Positions 12,300-20,500 of a stretch of 32,466 nucleotides of DNA are shown here, one piece after another (the stretch's first letter is position 1; each line of letters begins with the position of its first letter). A program made the translations under genes and the position numbers. Below the pieces are notes generated by a model. It searched no databases and was not told the origin of the DNA. It saw only the letters and a list, made by a program, of their open reading frames with translations. This DNA is from a virus: positions 1-32,466 of the IMG/VR virus record IMGVR_UViG_3300008448_000366; one strand, 5' to 3'.

Positions 12300-13042
12300 A
12301 TAACTCCTCCTCTTATATCAAATGTGTCTTCTTTCATATTAATAAGCTGGGATTTGTACATTTCTATTTCTAATTTAGGGTTTCTTGTTTCTCCTATACC
12401 ACCTTTGTCACTTATATCAAACATGAACTGTTCACATGGAACCGTATATGGCGGATTAAAATGAAAGTACGTATTTATATAACTTTCATCATTACAACCT
12501 GGTTCATAGGGTATTTTTTTATCTTCTATTTGCCAGTTTTGTAAAGTCTTACAAAAGTCTATAACTCTATTTTTTAATCCTCCAAAGAAAGCACCATAGT
12601 GATATGTGTATGGTAGTGGACTATTTATAGGAACATAAGCCTTTGATTGTGGATTCCTATCAAACCCAGCTCCATCTTTTAACCAGCCTTTATTACCATA
12701 ATGTTCACCACCAACTAAATCTCCTAAAAACCACTCTTCTGTAAAATATCTACTGACATTTGTATCAGCATCAAAGTAATATAAGTAATCGCTTTTACAA
12801 TTCTTAAGATTTATTATACTATTGAATTTATCATTTGTACCTTCAACCCAATTACTGTGGTGAGTCTCAAAAAATTCTATATCAATATCGTCTTTTACAA
12901 ATGATCGTGGATCTGTATCTGAAAAGAAATAAAAAGTTATATCTTTATTTCCTTCATAATAATGCATAAACTTTTTTATAAAACGAACACCTAAGACAAA
13001 ATATGCATTTGTTGCTAGTATAACTATTCCTATATTAGGCAT
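12293..13042 (-). CDS. GT6 (ABO-like) glycosyltransferase
   Basis: The order and spacing of motifs match family GT6. The N-terminal strand IGIVILATNAYFVLG comes first, then FYFFSDTDP, and YLYYFDADTNV (DAD at residues 91-93, the DxD metal site). FTEEWFLGDLVGGEHYG, QSKAYVPINSPLPY with YHYGAFFGG (compare QSQAYIP and GGFFGG of the human A/B enzymes) and CNDESYINTYFHFNPPYTV (compare HDESHLNKY) complete it. The end has FDISDKGGIGETRNPK. Bacterial GT6 enzymes often have NxN instead of DxD; this one keeps DxD, as reported for a cyanophage relative. Likely activity: transfer of a galactose-type sugar to an acceptor with alpha linkage. Overlaps both neighbours (13 and 7 nt). Confidence 0.85.
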   Translation of the reverse strand: MPNIGIVILATNAYFVLGVRFIKKFMHYYEGNKDITFYFFSDTDPRSFVKDDIDIEFFETHHSNWVEGTNDKFNSIINLKNCKSDYLYYFDADTNVSRYFTEEWFLGDLVGGEHYGNKGWLKDGAGFDRNPQSKAYVPINSPLPYTYHYGAFFGGLKNRVIDFCKTLQNWQIEDKKIPYEPGCNDESYINTYFHFNPPYTVPCEQFMFDISDKGGIGETRNPKLEIEMYKSQLINMKEDTFDIRGGVIC

Positions 13043-13986
13043 GATTTTACTTCTATTTCTTTTATTTCTTGATAATATAAATGACTACAGTTATTATCTT
13101 TTGTTCTTAGGTCTAAATTATAAGGTAGTGTTGTTATATAATTGGCTTTATAAAACTTTCCTCCACAACTACAAGTTACCCCAGCATTATGATATATAGT
13201 TGTTTCTTCCCATCTATTAATATCATCAGTTCCCCAACAAAAATCCATTTCAGGAATTACTTTAGTTTCATTTCCTAATAACCATCCGTTCCAAAGAACA
13301 GACCACATATCAGCACACCATATTTGGAGTTCATGATAGTCTGGATTTTCTAATTTTTTTTGTACGTTTATTTCTGTTATATCTTTGAATAGTTTTTCAC
13401 AATCCCTCTCTACTTTTTCCCAATAGGTATCAGTTACATTTTTCATAAGATATTGTGCACCACCTGAATTGGAATTCATAAGTTGGGGTATGATTGGATT
13501 CATTCCTATTATCTCACACATTTTATCATAAATGTCTTGCCCTTTAGATACAATATAGTCATAATTAATATACGAATTAGTATTACTTAAATACCATATA
13601 TCATCATTTATGAAATTAGACCAATTAGGACTTTTAGTAAATACTATATCACAATCATGATAGAATATAGCCTCGTCTTTTAATTCTGGATAAGCTTTGA
13701 AGTGTTGCTTCAGAATATTTGGTCTAATAGAAGATATATAGTTGATAGGTAGTTCTCTTGTATCTTGATAAAAAAAGAAACGAACAGAATTATAATATGA
13801 AGCTAGTTTATCCCAAAGTTCTATATTCTCTGGTCTACTAGTATCGTCATTAGGATTTGAAGCAACTAGAATATCAATATTATTAGGATTGATACCGTGC
13901 TTAATAAAGTTATTAATCATAACTTCTACTTGCCAAGCATAGTATAATAGTCTAGGTTGGACACAAACATAACGTAAATTTTTCAT
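13030..13986 (-). CDS. GT-A fold glycosyltransferase-like protein (318 aa)
   Basis: N-terminal strand-helix RYVCVQPRLLYYAWQVEVMI and NNIDILVASNPND resemble the nucleotide-binding half of GT-A enzymes. AIFYHDCDIVFTKSP places a DxD-type DCD at residues 111-113. NSGGAQYLMKNV and the later ADMWSVLWNGWL are also typical of such enzymes (an acceptor-side NSGG and a W-rich helix), and TTIYHNAGVTCSCGGKFYK supplies a histidine-aglycone motif and a cysteine pair. No membrane anchor is visible, so it acts in the cytoplasm. It follows the Thr-rich gene by 19 nt and overlaps the GT6 gene by 13 nt. Family within GT-A is not fixed. Confidence 0.65.
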   Translation of the reverse strand: MKNLRYVCVQPRLLYYAWQVEVMINNFIKHGINPNNIDILVASNPNDDTSRPENIELWDKLASYYNSVRFFFYQDTRELPINYISSIRPNILKQHFKAYPELKDEAIFYHDCDIVFTKSPNWSNFINDDIWYLSNTNSYINYDYIVSKGQDIYDKMCEIIGMNPIIPQLMNSNSGGAQYLMKNVTDTYWEKVERDCEKLFKDITEINVQKKLENPDYHELQIWCADMWSVLWNGWLLGNETKVIPEMDFCWGTDDINRWEETTIYHNAGVTCSCGGKFYKANYITTLPYNLDLRTKDNNCSHLYYQEIKEIEVKSCLI

Positions 13987-14005
13987 AACAATTTTATTTT
14001 ATATA

Positions 14006-15001
14006 TTAACAAATTCCCTGATTGTCTCCATTTACGGTGAAATAGTAAGTCCTATTAATATTAGTTAATGAAGACCAACTACACTGTTGACCAGTGAAAG
14101 AAGGACATGTAGAAGTATCTCTAGCAGATTCCCACACGTTATTTACATTACCAGCTTCAGTAATTCTAATACTTAATGTAGATCCCTGTTGAACAGTTAT
14201 AACACCTCTTTGGCTACAAGTAGTATCAGTAAATGAAGATCCTACACCCGTCCAGTTACTACCCCCATCAGTAGAATACGCAAATTGAAGCGATGGGAAA
14301 GTAGACGATCCAGCATCATGAGCACCAAAAAGGGTTATATTAACATCTGGAATAGTTGTAGTAGTTGTAGTTGTACTTGTTGTTGTAGTTGTACTAGTCG
14401 TACTAGTTGTACTAGTTGTACTAGTTGTACTTGTTGTTGTAGTAGTACAAGAGGTTTGACCACTTAATACTCCTGATGTAGCTAACCAATAATTTGTTCC
14501 ATCTGAATAATATCCATCGGTTACTGTTACAGATAATGAAGTATTTGTATATAATGTAGTTCCATTAGTTAATGTAGATCCAGCAGAAGCAAAATAAGTA
14601 TTAGGATCTATACTATAATCAGAGCATGCGCCGGCTCCAGTAGATCCATCATATCCTAAAAGGAATGACTCGTATCCTAAAGTTGTGGTTGTAGTAGTTG
14701 TACTAGTTGTAGTTGTCGTAGTTGGCGCGGCAGTTGTTGTAGTACTTGTGGTACTTGTAGTAGTAGTTGTAGTCGTTGCAACTATAGTTAAATCAATATA
14801 GTTTGTGCAAGCACCAGTAGACTTTACCCTTATAATAGTGGCAGAATCAGGAACTGTAACTGAGGTATATCCAGATATAAGAGATGATTTACTAACACCA
14901 CTTTCAAATGGAGAAGTATAAGAATCTGAATCTGAATAAAGATCAAATGGCCCTGTATCTGATCCTGCTGTAGTTAGAGTTATTAATACTGATTTTGCCA
15001 T
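14006..15001 (-). CDS. Modular Thr-rich adhesin/fibre protein (331 aa)
   Basis: Three compact domains are joined by two threonine/serine tracts: domain 1 about residues 1-75 (beta-rich, with GYTSVTVPDSATIIRVKSTG), linker 1 at 76-107 (with one AAP), domain 2 about 108-185 (two Cys), linker 2 at 186-216, and domain 3 about 217-331 (FAYSTDGGSNWTGVGSSF, four Cys, ending in Cys). Threonine-rich spacers of this type are known in viral and bacterial surface proteins and are candidates for O-glycosylation. No signal peptide is seen, as expected for a virion protein. It is preceded by motif B and sits just upstream of three glycosyltransferase genes. The exact virion location is inferred (fibre or head decoration). 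Confidence 0.7.
   Translation of the reverse strand: MAKSVLITLTTAGSDTGPFDLYSDSDSYTSPFESGVSKSSLISGYTSVTVPDSATIIRVKSTGACTNYIDLTIVATTTTTTTSTTSTTTTAAPTTTTTTSTTTTTTTLGYESFLLGYDGSTGAGACSDYSIDPNTYFASAGSTLTNGTTLYTNTSLSVTVTDGYYSDGTNYWLATSGVLSGQTSCTTTTTSTTSTTSTTSTTSTTTTTSTTTTTTTIPDVNITLFGAHDAGSSTFPSLQFAYSTDGGSNWTGVGSSFTDTTCSQRGVITVQQGSTLSIRITEAGNVNNVWESARDTSTCPSFTGQQCSWSSLTNINRTYYFTVNGDNQGIC
14391..14435. repeat. 9-bp tandem repeat in linker 2
   Basis: Five units of the GTACTAGTT type (14391-14399, 14400-14408, 14409-14417, 14418-14426, 14427-14435; the first and last with one change each) encode TST-like units on the minus strand. Because the unit is a multiple of three, gain or loss of copies changes linker length without breaking the frame. 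Confidence 0.75.
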
Positions 15002-15003
15002 AT

Positions 15004-15031
15004 CTTATAAATATAGTATTTTATAAATATT
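15004..15031 (-). promoter_or_regulatory. Two tandem motif-B elements before the Thr-rich gene
   Basis: On the minus strand AATATTTATAA (15031-15021) is followed by ATATTTATAAG (15014-15004), then AT and the ATG (15001-14999). The second copy has the same 2-nt spacer as the one before the 681-aa structural gene (25953). Confidence 0.5.
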
Positions 15032-15817
15032 CTACACCTGTTGAGCTGTTCCTCCTAGTGTACAATCCGGTGCTATAGTAGTTGTTGTACTAGTTGTGCT
15101 TGTTGTTGTTGTAGTTGGTGCAACTGTAGTGGTACTAGTTGTTGTTGTAGTTGGAGCTGCTGTTGTTGTTGTACTAGTTGTGCTAGTTGTTGTTGTAGTT
15201 GGAGCTGCTGTTGTTGTTGTACTAGTTGTGCTAGTTGTTGTTGGATTTATACCTTCTAATATAGCAGTTCCTGAAAGATCACATACAGTATTAATTAAAG
15301 CGTATTCATAATCAAGATTGGTAATAATTACTACGCCCTGATGATAAAGAACATTACCTACATGAACATTATTATTATTACTATCTAATACATTACCATT
15401 TCCATCATCAATTAATCTATAAGTACTTCCTGATATAACTAATGTTTTTCTTCCCACGTTTTCTCCAAATACAGATCTTGGCATTGCGAGGACTGTAATT
15501 TTTGCATTAGACTCTGTAGGGAAATATCTAAAGTCATTATCAAATGTGCCGGAAGCAGCCGTTGATTGCAAAGTTGGATCCCAATAACTAGCAGTATTTA
15601 ATAATGAACCCGTAATATATTCTTGATAGTATAATTGTCTTACTAAAGCGTAGTTAAGAAATGTAATTCCGTTACTATTAAATGAGGTATTGATACCTCT
15701 ATTAACTGTAATACCGTAATCATATGCAGACGCACTAAGATATGTTGCCGAGTATTTAAGTTTAATAGGATATGTAGAAATATCTGATCTGTCCAGCGTA
15801 TTTTTTGACAATCCCAT
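15032..15817 (-). CDS. Structural protein with C-terminal Thr-rich tail (261 aa)
   Basis: Residues 1-190 form a conserved-looking module with LKYSATYLSASAYDYGITVN and LVRQLYYQEYITGSLLN, ending in VGNVLYHQGVVIITNLDYEY. I recall related modules in uncultured aquatic T4-like phages as tail or baseplate-associated proteins. Residues 193-247 are a Thr/Ser/Ala/Pro tract made of a 16-residue unit (TTTTTSTTSTTTTAAP) in tandem, followed by a short APDCTLGGTAQQV end. The tail could be glycosylated or act as a stalk. The same low-complexity units occur in the next gene, which points to recombination between the two. Confidence 0.65.
   Translation of the reverse strand: MGLSKNTLDRSDISTYPIKLKYSATYLSASAYDYGITVNRGINTSFNSNGITFLNYALVRQLYYQEYITGSLLNTASYWDPTLQSTAASGTFDNDFRYFPTESNAKITVLAMPRSVFGENVGRKTLVISGSTYRLIDDGNGNVLDSNNNNVHVGNVLYHQGVVIITNLDYEYALINTVCDLSGTAILEGINPTTTSTTSTTTTAAPTTTTTSTTSTTTTAAPTTTTTSTTTVAPTTTTTSTTSTTTTIAPDCTLGGTAQQV
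15135..15243. repeat. 48-bp tandem repeat coding a 16-aa unit
   Basis: The sequence from about 15135 to 15243 is periodic at 48 bp with perfect identity between copies (for example GGAGCTGCTG at 15153 and at 15201). It encodes TTTTTSTTSTTTTAAP on the minus strand and gives about 2.25 copies. Copy-number change would alter the Thr tail by 16 residues in frame. Confidence 0.85.
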
Positions 15818-15841
15818 TTATAAACTATTATAGTAGTTTTA

Positions 15842-16873
15842 CTACCAATCTAATTTAACTCTAATTAATGCTTCTTTTGTAAAATCTTTTACTAAAGGTT
15901 TAGATAATTTAGCAACTGCCAACAATTCATTATTATCATTATATAAACCTACAGCAGTAGGATACGTTTGAGGACTATTGATAAAATTAGAATAGATCAA
16001 AGTTCCTGAACCAGATATGAATGATGGGTTAGTTGTATAGTTATATTCAGCATTCTTAATCCTTACAAAAATGTAATCAGAAGATATAGTCTCTTGAGAA
16101 TTCAATTGGAAACTACCACCTCTATTAATTAATTGGAAGATAGTTTCTTTATTTGCTGATGATGCTATATTTGTACTTCCTGTTACAAAAGTAACTCCAA
16201 GTCCACCACCCGCAAAATTGTTAGATAAGGCTTTAGGATTAAGAATAATCAATCCCATATCAGGTAAATAAAGACCATAACTTCCTGAAGGAGTATATCC
16301 TTTTGCAGGAGCTCCTGAAACTAATGAAGTATTAGCAGCTGTTCCATTAGATCCTGATATGATATCAAATACTCTACCTCCATCTACATATGTTATAGTA
16401 GTAACATCATTAGAATTATCAGTTAGATTTATTTTACCTATTGATGAGCTAAGAGCTAAGTTAAATGTGCCTGGAAATAATCCTTCTTTATATCTATTTC
16501 TATCTATTGGGATTGCAATTAAATCTACTGATGACGTATTTCCTATTCCAAAATTTACAGCACTTTCAGCATCTCCATAAATTAAATTCCTATACTCACC
16601 AAAAGTAATTCTAGTAGGAGTATTTCCAGGAACTAATGAATTTAATGGAGCAGATCCTAATCCAGAAATATGTCCATATGCAATTGAAAATTGTATAGAT
16701 GAAGTAGCTGTAGTTACTGCTGCATTATAAACATCTATATAATAACTTCCTGTAGTTGATGCAGAAGAAGTAAAAAATGCAGTTAGTATAGTTGCACCAT
16801 TACTCCATGCAGGAGCTACAACTGAGTCTGATGATATTACAAAATCTGTCGGGTCTAATCTCGTAAATGACAT
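15842..16873 (-). CDS. Virion structural protein with VGLYND C-terminal domain (343 aa)
   Basis: A serine/threonine/glycine-rich beta protein with early residues LDPTDFVISSDSVVAPAWSN and a middle with GSYGLYLPDMGLIILNPKAL. Its last 80 or so residues (from about 262: SSDYIFVRIKNAEYNYTTNP, then YPTAVGLYNDNNELLAVAKL) are the same domain that occurs alone at 11371-11673. The protein resembles structural proteins of aquatic T4-like phages annotated from virion context. Probably part of the baseplate edge or fibre. It starts 12 nt after the upstream gene in the late block. Confidence 0.65.
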   Translation of the reverse strand: MSFTRLDPTDFVISSDSVVAPAWSNGATILTAFFTSSASTTGSYYIDVYNAAVTTATSSIQFSIAYGHISGLGSAPLNSLVPGNTPTRITFGEYRNLIYGDAESAVNFGIGNTSSVDLIAIPIDRNRYKEGLFPGTFNLALSSSIGKINLTDNSNDVTTITYVDGGRVFDIISGSNGTAANTSLVSGAPAKGYTPSGSYGLYLPDMGLIILNPKALSNNFAGGGLGVTFVTGSTNIASSANKETIFQLINRGGSFQLNSQETISSDYIFVRIKNAEYNYTTNPSFISGSGTLIYSNFINSPQTYPTAVGLYNDNNELLAVAKLSKPLVKDFTKEALIRVKLDW

Positions 16874-16884
16874 ATATTAGATTA

Positions 16885-17544
16885 TTATGAGTTTACTTTT
16901 ACAATAGTTACTGGTATATTAATTCTAGCTCCAGAATCACGACCAATAACAGTTAACGTAGTATATAAAGAAGTATTACTTCCAAATAGTGTATTAACCG
17001 TGGTAGCTGTTATATTAATTGTGGTTCCAATTACTGTCTTACTTACATTAGTACCAATAGTTGTAGTAGAATTAAGAGAGGTTGCTTCTGGGGTATTAAC
17101 TCCAACACCATTAAATGAACTTGCTACTCTAACATCTCCAATTGTGGCTGTATAACCAGACTGTTCAAATGTAGACGTAGCGCCTAGATAATTCAAAGTT
17201 TGAGGAGTTATAGAAAGTGAAGCACCTTGTTTAAGAGTAATAGCAGTATATCCAAGATCAAGTACTGGGATTTTAGCAGTTCCTCTAGGAAGGGTGATTA
17301 GCTTATACTTCATAATCTCCATATCATTAGGAAATGCCTGAAGAATAGGCATTGCTTCAATTGCTTCACCGTAAAAAGCAGATCCTGAGGGATGGGTTGG
17401 ATTATAAAGGGTATAGTCAATTTCATCATCAGCCAAACTAAATTGGGTGATTCTGAAAGAACCGTCGTTTCTAGCTAGAAGTTCTCTTCCTTTCTTGGTA
17501 AGAATAGCATCTACTACTACCGATGTGCTACTTAAATATGACAT
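16885..17544 (-). CDS. Virion structural protein (219 aa)
   Basis: The N-terminus contains VDAILTKKGRELLARNDGSF, then RITQFSLADDEIDYTLYNPT, a signature I know from structural proteins of T4-like aquatic phages (a strand-turn with TKKGRELLA and a DDEIDYxLY segment). The C-terminal half is a Thr/Ile-rich beta region (TVIGTTINITATTVNTL, then SLYTTLTVIGRDSGARINIP) like an Ig-type or beta-sandwich domain. It lies between the 1397-aa protein and the 343-aa protein. A motif-B-like TATATTTATTT lies 16 nt upstream (17570-17560 on the minus strand). Confidence 0.65.
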   Translation of the reverse strand: MSYLSSTSVVVDAILTKKGRELLARNDGSFRITQFSLADDEIDYTLYNPTHPSGSAFYGEAIEAMPILQAFPNDMEIMKYKLITLPRGTAKIPVLDLGYTAITLKQGASLSITPQTLNYLGATSTFEQSGYTATIGDVRVASSFNGVGVNTPEATSLNSTTTIGTNVSKTVIGTTINITATTVNTLFGSNTSLYTTLTVIGRDSGARINIPVTIVKVNS

Positions 17545-17591
17545 ATAAAATGGGCTTTTAAATAAATATAATGAATTTCTATTTTTCTACG

Positions 17592-20500
17592 TTACTGGAA
17601 AATTAGAGTGTTTGTATCAGGATCTATTAACTTTTGTTGTTTAAGAGCCTTAACTACATTACCTGCATTTTCCTTTACTGGTTTTTCTATATATTGTGGA
17701 AATAATAATCCTGTTTCTACTATGTAGTTATCTTTTGGATCATACCTTAATATAACATTAGTTTCATCCGGTATGTGTTTCCAAATAACATATCTACATC
17801 CTCTCCAAGGAGCATTTGTTAAAGAATCTGAGAAGCTTCCAGTTGATAATAAAGCTAAATTTACAGGCCTATCTACTTCAACTAATAGCCTAGATCCAGT
17901 TAAACCGGATCCTGTAGGTACTACGCTTTTAACTGTATATTCAAATCTTTCATCCCATCCAAGTAGTGAAGCAGAATCATATAAAGATATTCTATCTCCT
18001 GTCTCAAGAGTAAAAGGAAGCACTACCCTACTTAAAATAGGATTAGACCAGAAAGGATCACTAGTAGAATCAAAAGTTAATCCAAAGCTATTGTAATAAT
18101 AAGCTATTGTACTATTAAGCACAAATTGATTAGATTCTGATATATAATATAAGCACGGTTGAGAACTTGTAACAGCAGTTACATAAAAAGTAGAAGTCGA
18201 AGATCCACCAGGACTACCACCGCCAAATTGAGTAATATTATTTACAAAATCTATAGGAAAGCAAGAAGCAAATCCAGGAGCATATCCTGTACCCGATCCT
18301 CCACCTGTATAAGGTCCTATACCGGTTCCTATATTTACAGATCCAACTGTTTGTGACGTATAAACTACTGCTGATATAGATCTTATACTTCCACAGCTTA
18401 AATCTGTTTGCATATAAGTACTTATATTAACTGTTACATCATAAGGAGAAGGTCCTCCAGAATATGTCGCATTTACTACTTGTGTATAGTAAGAGGTATT
18501 TTCATCAATTTGAGTTTCTATCCAACTATAAGAAAGAGACCAATTAGTAGGATTAAATACAGGATTATTAGGATCCGAGCCTCCACCACCAGCAGTAGTA
18601 ATCACAGTTCTAGTATCAGGAGAATCTAAGTTAAAACTTTGTACTACATTAGGCGATCCACTTACATTATGTAAAATAGGAAGATATCTAAAACCGCCTT
18701 CAAAAATTTCAAGCGTAGGATTATTAGCCAGTAATTGAGAATATGGATTTAATTCATCATATTGAAATAGTGATATATCTGTAGTTTCACCTGACTTAAA
18801 TACATTTTGAACCGTAAATATATTATTATTTGCTTTTGTAAGATTTAAAACATTCTCATTATTATCAAAAAGATATTTTATCTGGGCATTTGATCTTTTA
18901 GGAAAGAATATAGAAGACGTATAAATATCTAAAAGATAAGCGTATTGATACTTTCCTTTATCTATAGCAGCAGTTTTACCATATGATTGGTCTCCTTGAG
19001 TATACGTATTATAAGTAGCACTTATTGTTTGTGAACCCGAGTATCTTGGTAATATTGACCTTTGTAAGAAATAGTTATAGTCTTGAACATAAGCATAGGG
19101 ACTATTTGGATTAGTATAATCAGCGTAGTTATTTATTTGATAGTCATTTATAGACTTAGTTACTACTCCGTAGTTAACAGGTTTTGTTTGGTCTGAACTA
19201 TAGTCAATATCCCAAAGATACACAGATCTTACAGAAGAAGTTATATTTTGATATAAAGCTTGTAAAGGTACTTCAACATATAAAGAGCTTGAAGGTAGGT
19301 TTGATACTTCTATTTGAGGAAATGCATCTCCATTAGTCACTTCTATTCTAGAACCGCTTAATTCTCCTGTGTACTTTTCTATTCCATTAGTACTAGATAT
19401 AGCAACGGCTCCTGAAATAGATGTAGTATATCCTGACCAACTAGTTGATCCTTCAATAGAACCTCCATCAGAACCTGAAATAAATGCAGTATCTATAGAC
19501 TGTGAATAGTCATTAAATGTCATTACAGGTTCATTTCTAGCATACTTATTTCTCTCTAACATATGAGACTTAACTATAATACCAGTAGAGAGATTAGCTC
19601 TAGCAGGTACATAATCTTTAATCATCTTGAACAAAGAGTTATTATAAAACTTGATAAGTCTTATATATTCCCAAATACTATTAGGTTGGGTATATGTAGA
19701 GAAGTACGAATTTGATGCGCTAACTAAAGTTTGGTATGAAGAAGAATATTGATTGCCTGGGGCTCCTATTAATTGGTCTATACTAAAATATCCTAATGAA
19801 GATGTTATATTAGAATTAATAGTATCTGCGGGAGAGAATCCTACTTCTATATTAGTATTATTGAGCCTATTAATATTTTGATAATATTGCAAACTTGTTT
19901 CTGGATGAAGTAAGGAAGAAGATAAAGTTAAACTACTAGTAACATTTCCATTACTTCCTGTTACAATTGCAATTTTATATTCTGATGAATCAAGATCAAA
20001 GAAGCCATCTACAGAATTAATAGGAGTACCTCCAAATTCTCTAACAGTTAATATACTATCAGGAATACCAAATGTGCTAATTAAGGCTTTAACACCTCTT
20101 TCCGTACCTTTTGTTTTTAGTAAGTATGGAAGGTTATGATACAGCCTCTTATAAATTTCTTGCTGTATATTTTTTGCAGATAAAGTAGTTAAACTTGAAG
20201 TAACATATTTTCCACCTATGGTAGTAATTTTTTCTGAACCAGTTGGAGGTAATAACGATCCATCCTCATTGATTCCAAACAGTGTATAATAGAGGTTATC
20301 AGATACGTTTGAGTTTGTATATAACTGAACGCCAAAGCCGCGTAATGCGTCTGAAACCACGTCTAATGATATTCCTGTATCAGGATTATTCGTATTGTTA
20401 TACCTATTAGAAAGATCTTTGTAATATAACCAAATATTATCAAAGTGCTGTCCTATCATATCTAAGAAAGTGATATAAGGAGCATTTGATGGATCGTCTA

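Noticed and set aside
14391-15243. Diversity-generating retroelement at the fibre genes
   Set aside because: No reverse transcriptase and no template/variable repeat pair with adenine-specific changes are seen; the repeats are simple tandem arrays.
14285-15311. Plus-strand frames rich in Cys/Ser or Val opposite the Thr-rich genes
   Set aside because: They are antisense readings of the ACT/ACA repeats; the composition is an artefact of the repeat and no start signal fits.
17773-18629. Several plus-strand frames of 65-107 codons inside the 1397-aa gene
   Set aside because: They lie opposite a long, well-formed structural gene, have biased Arg/Ser/Ile composition and no leader of the type used in this genome.
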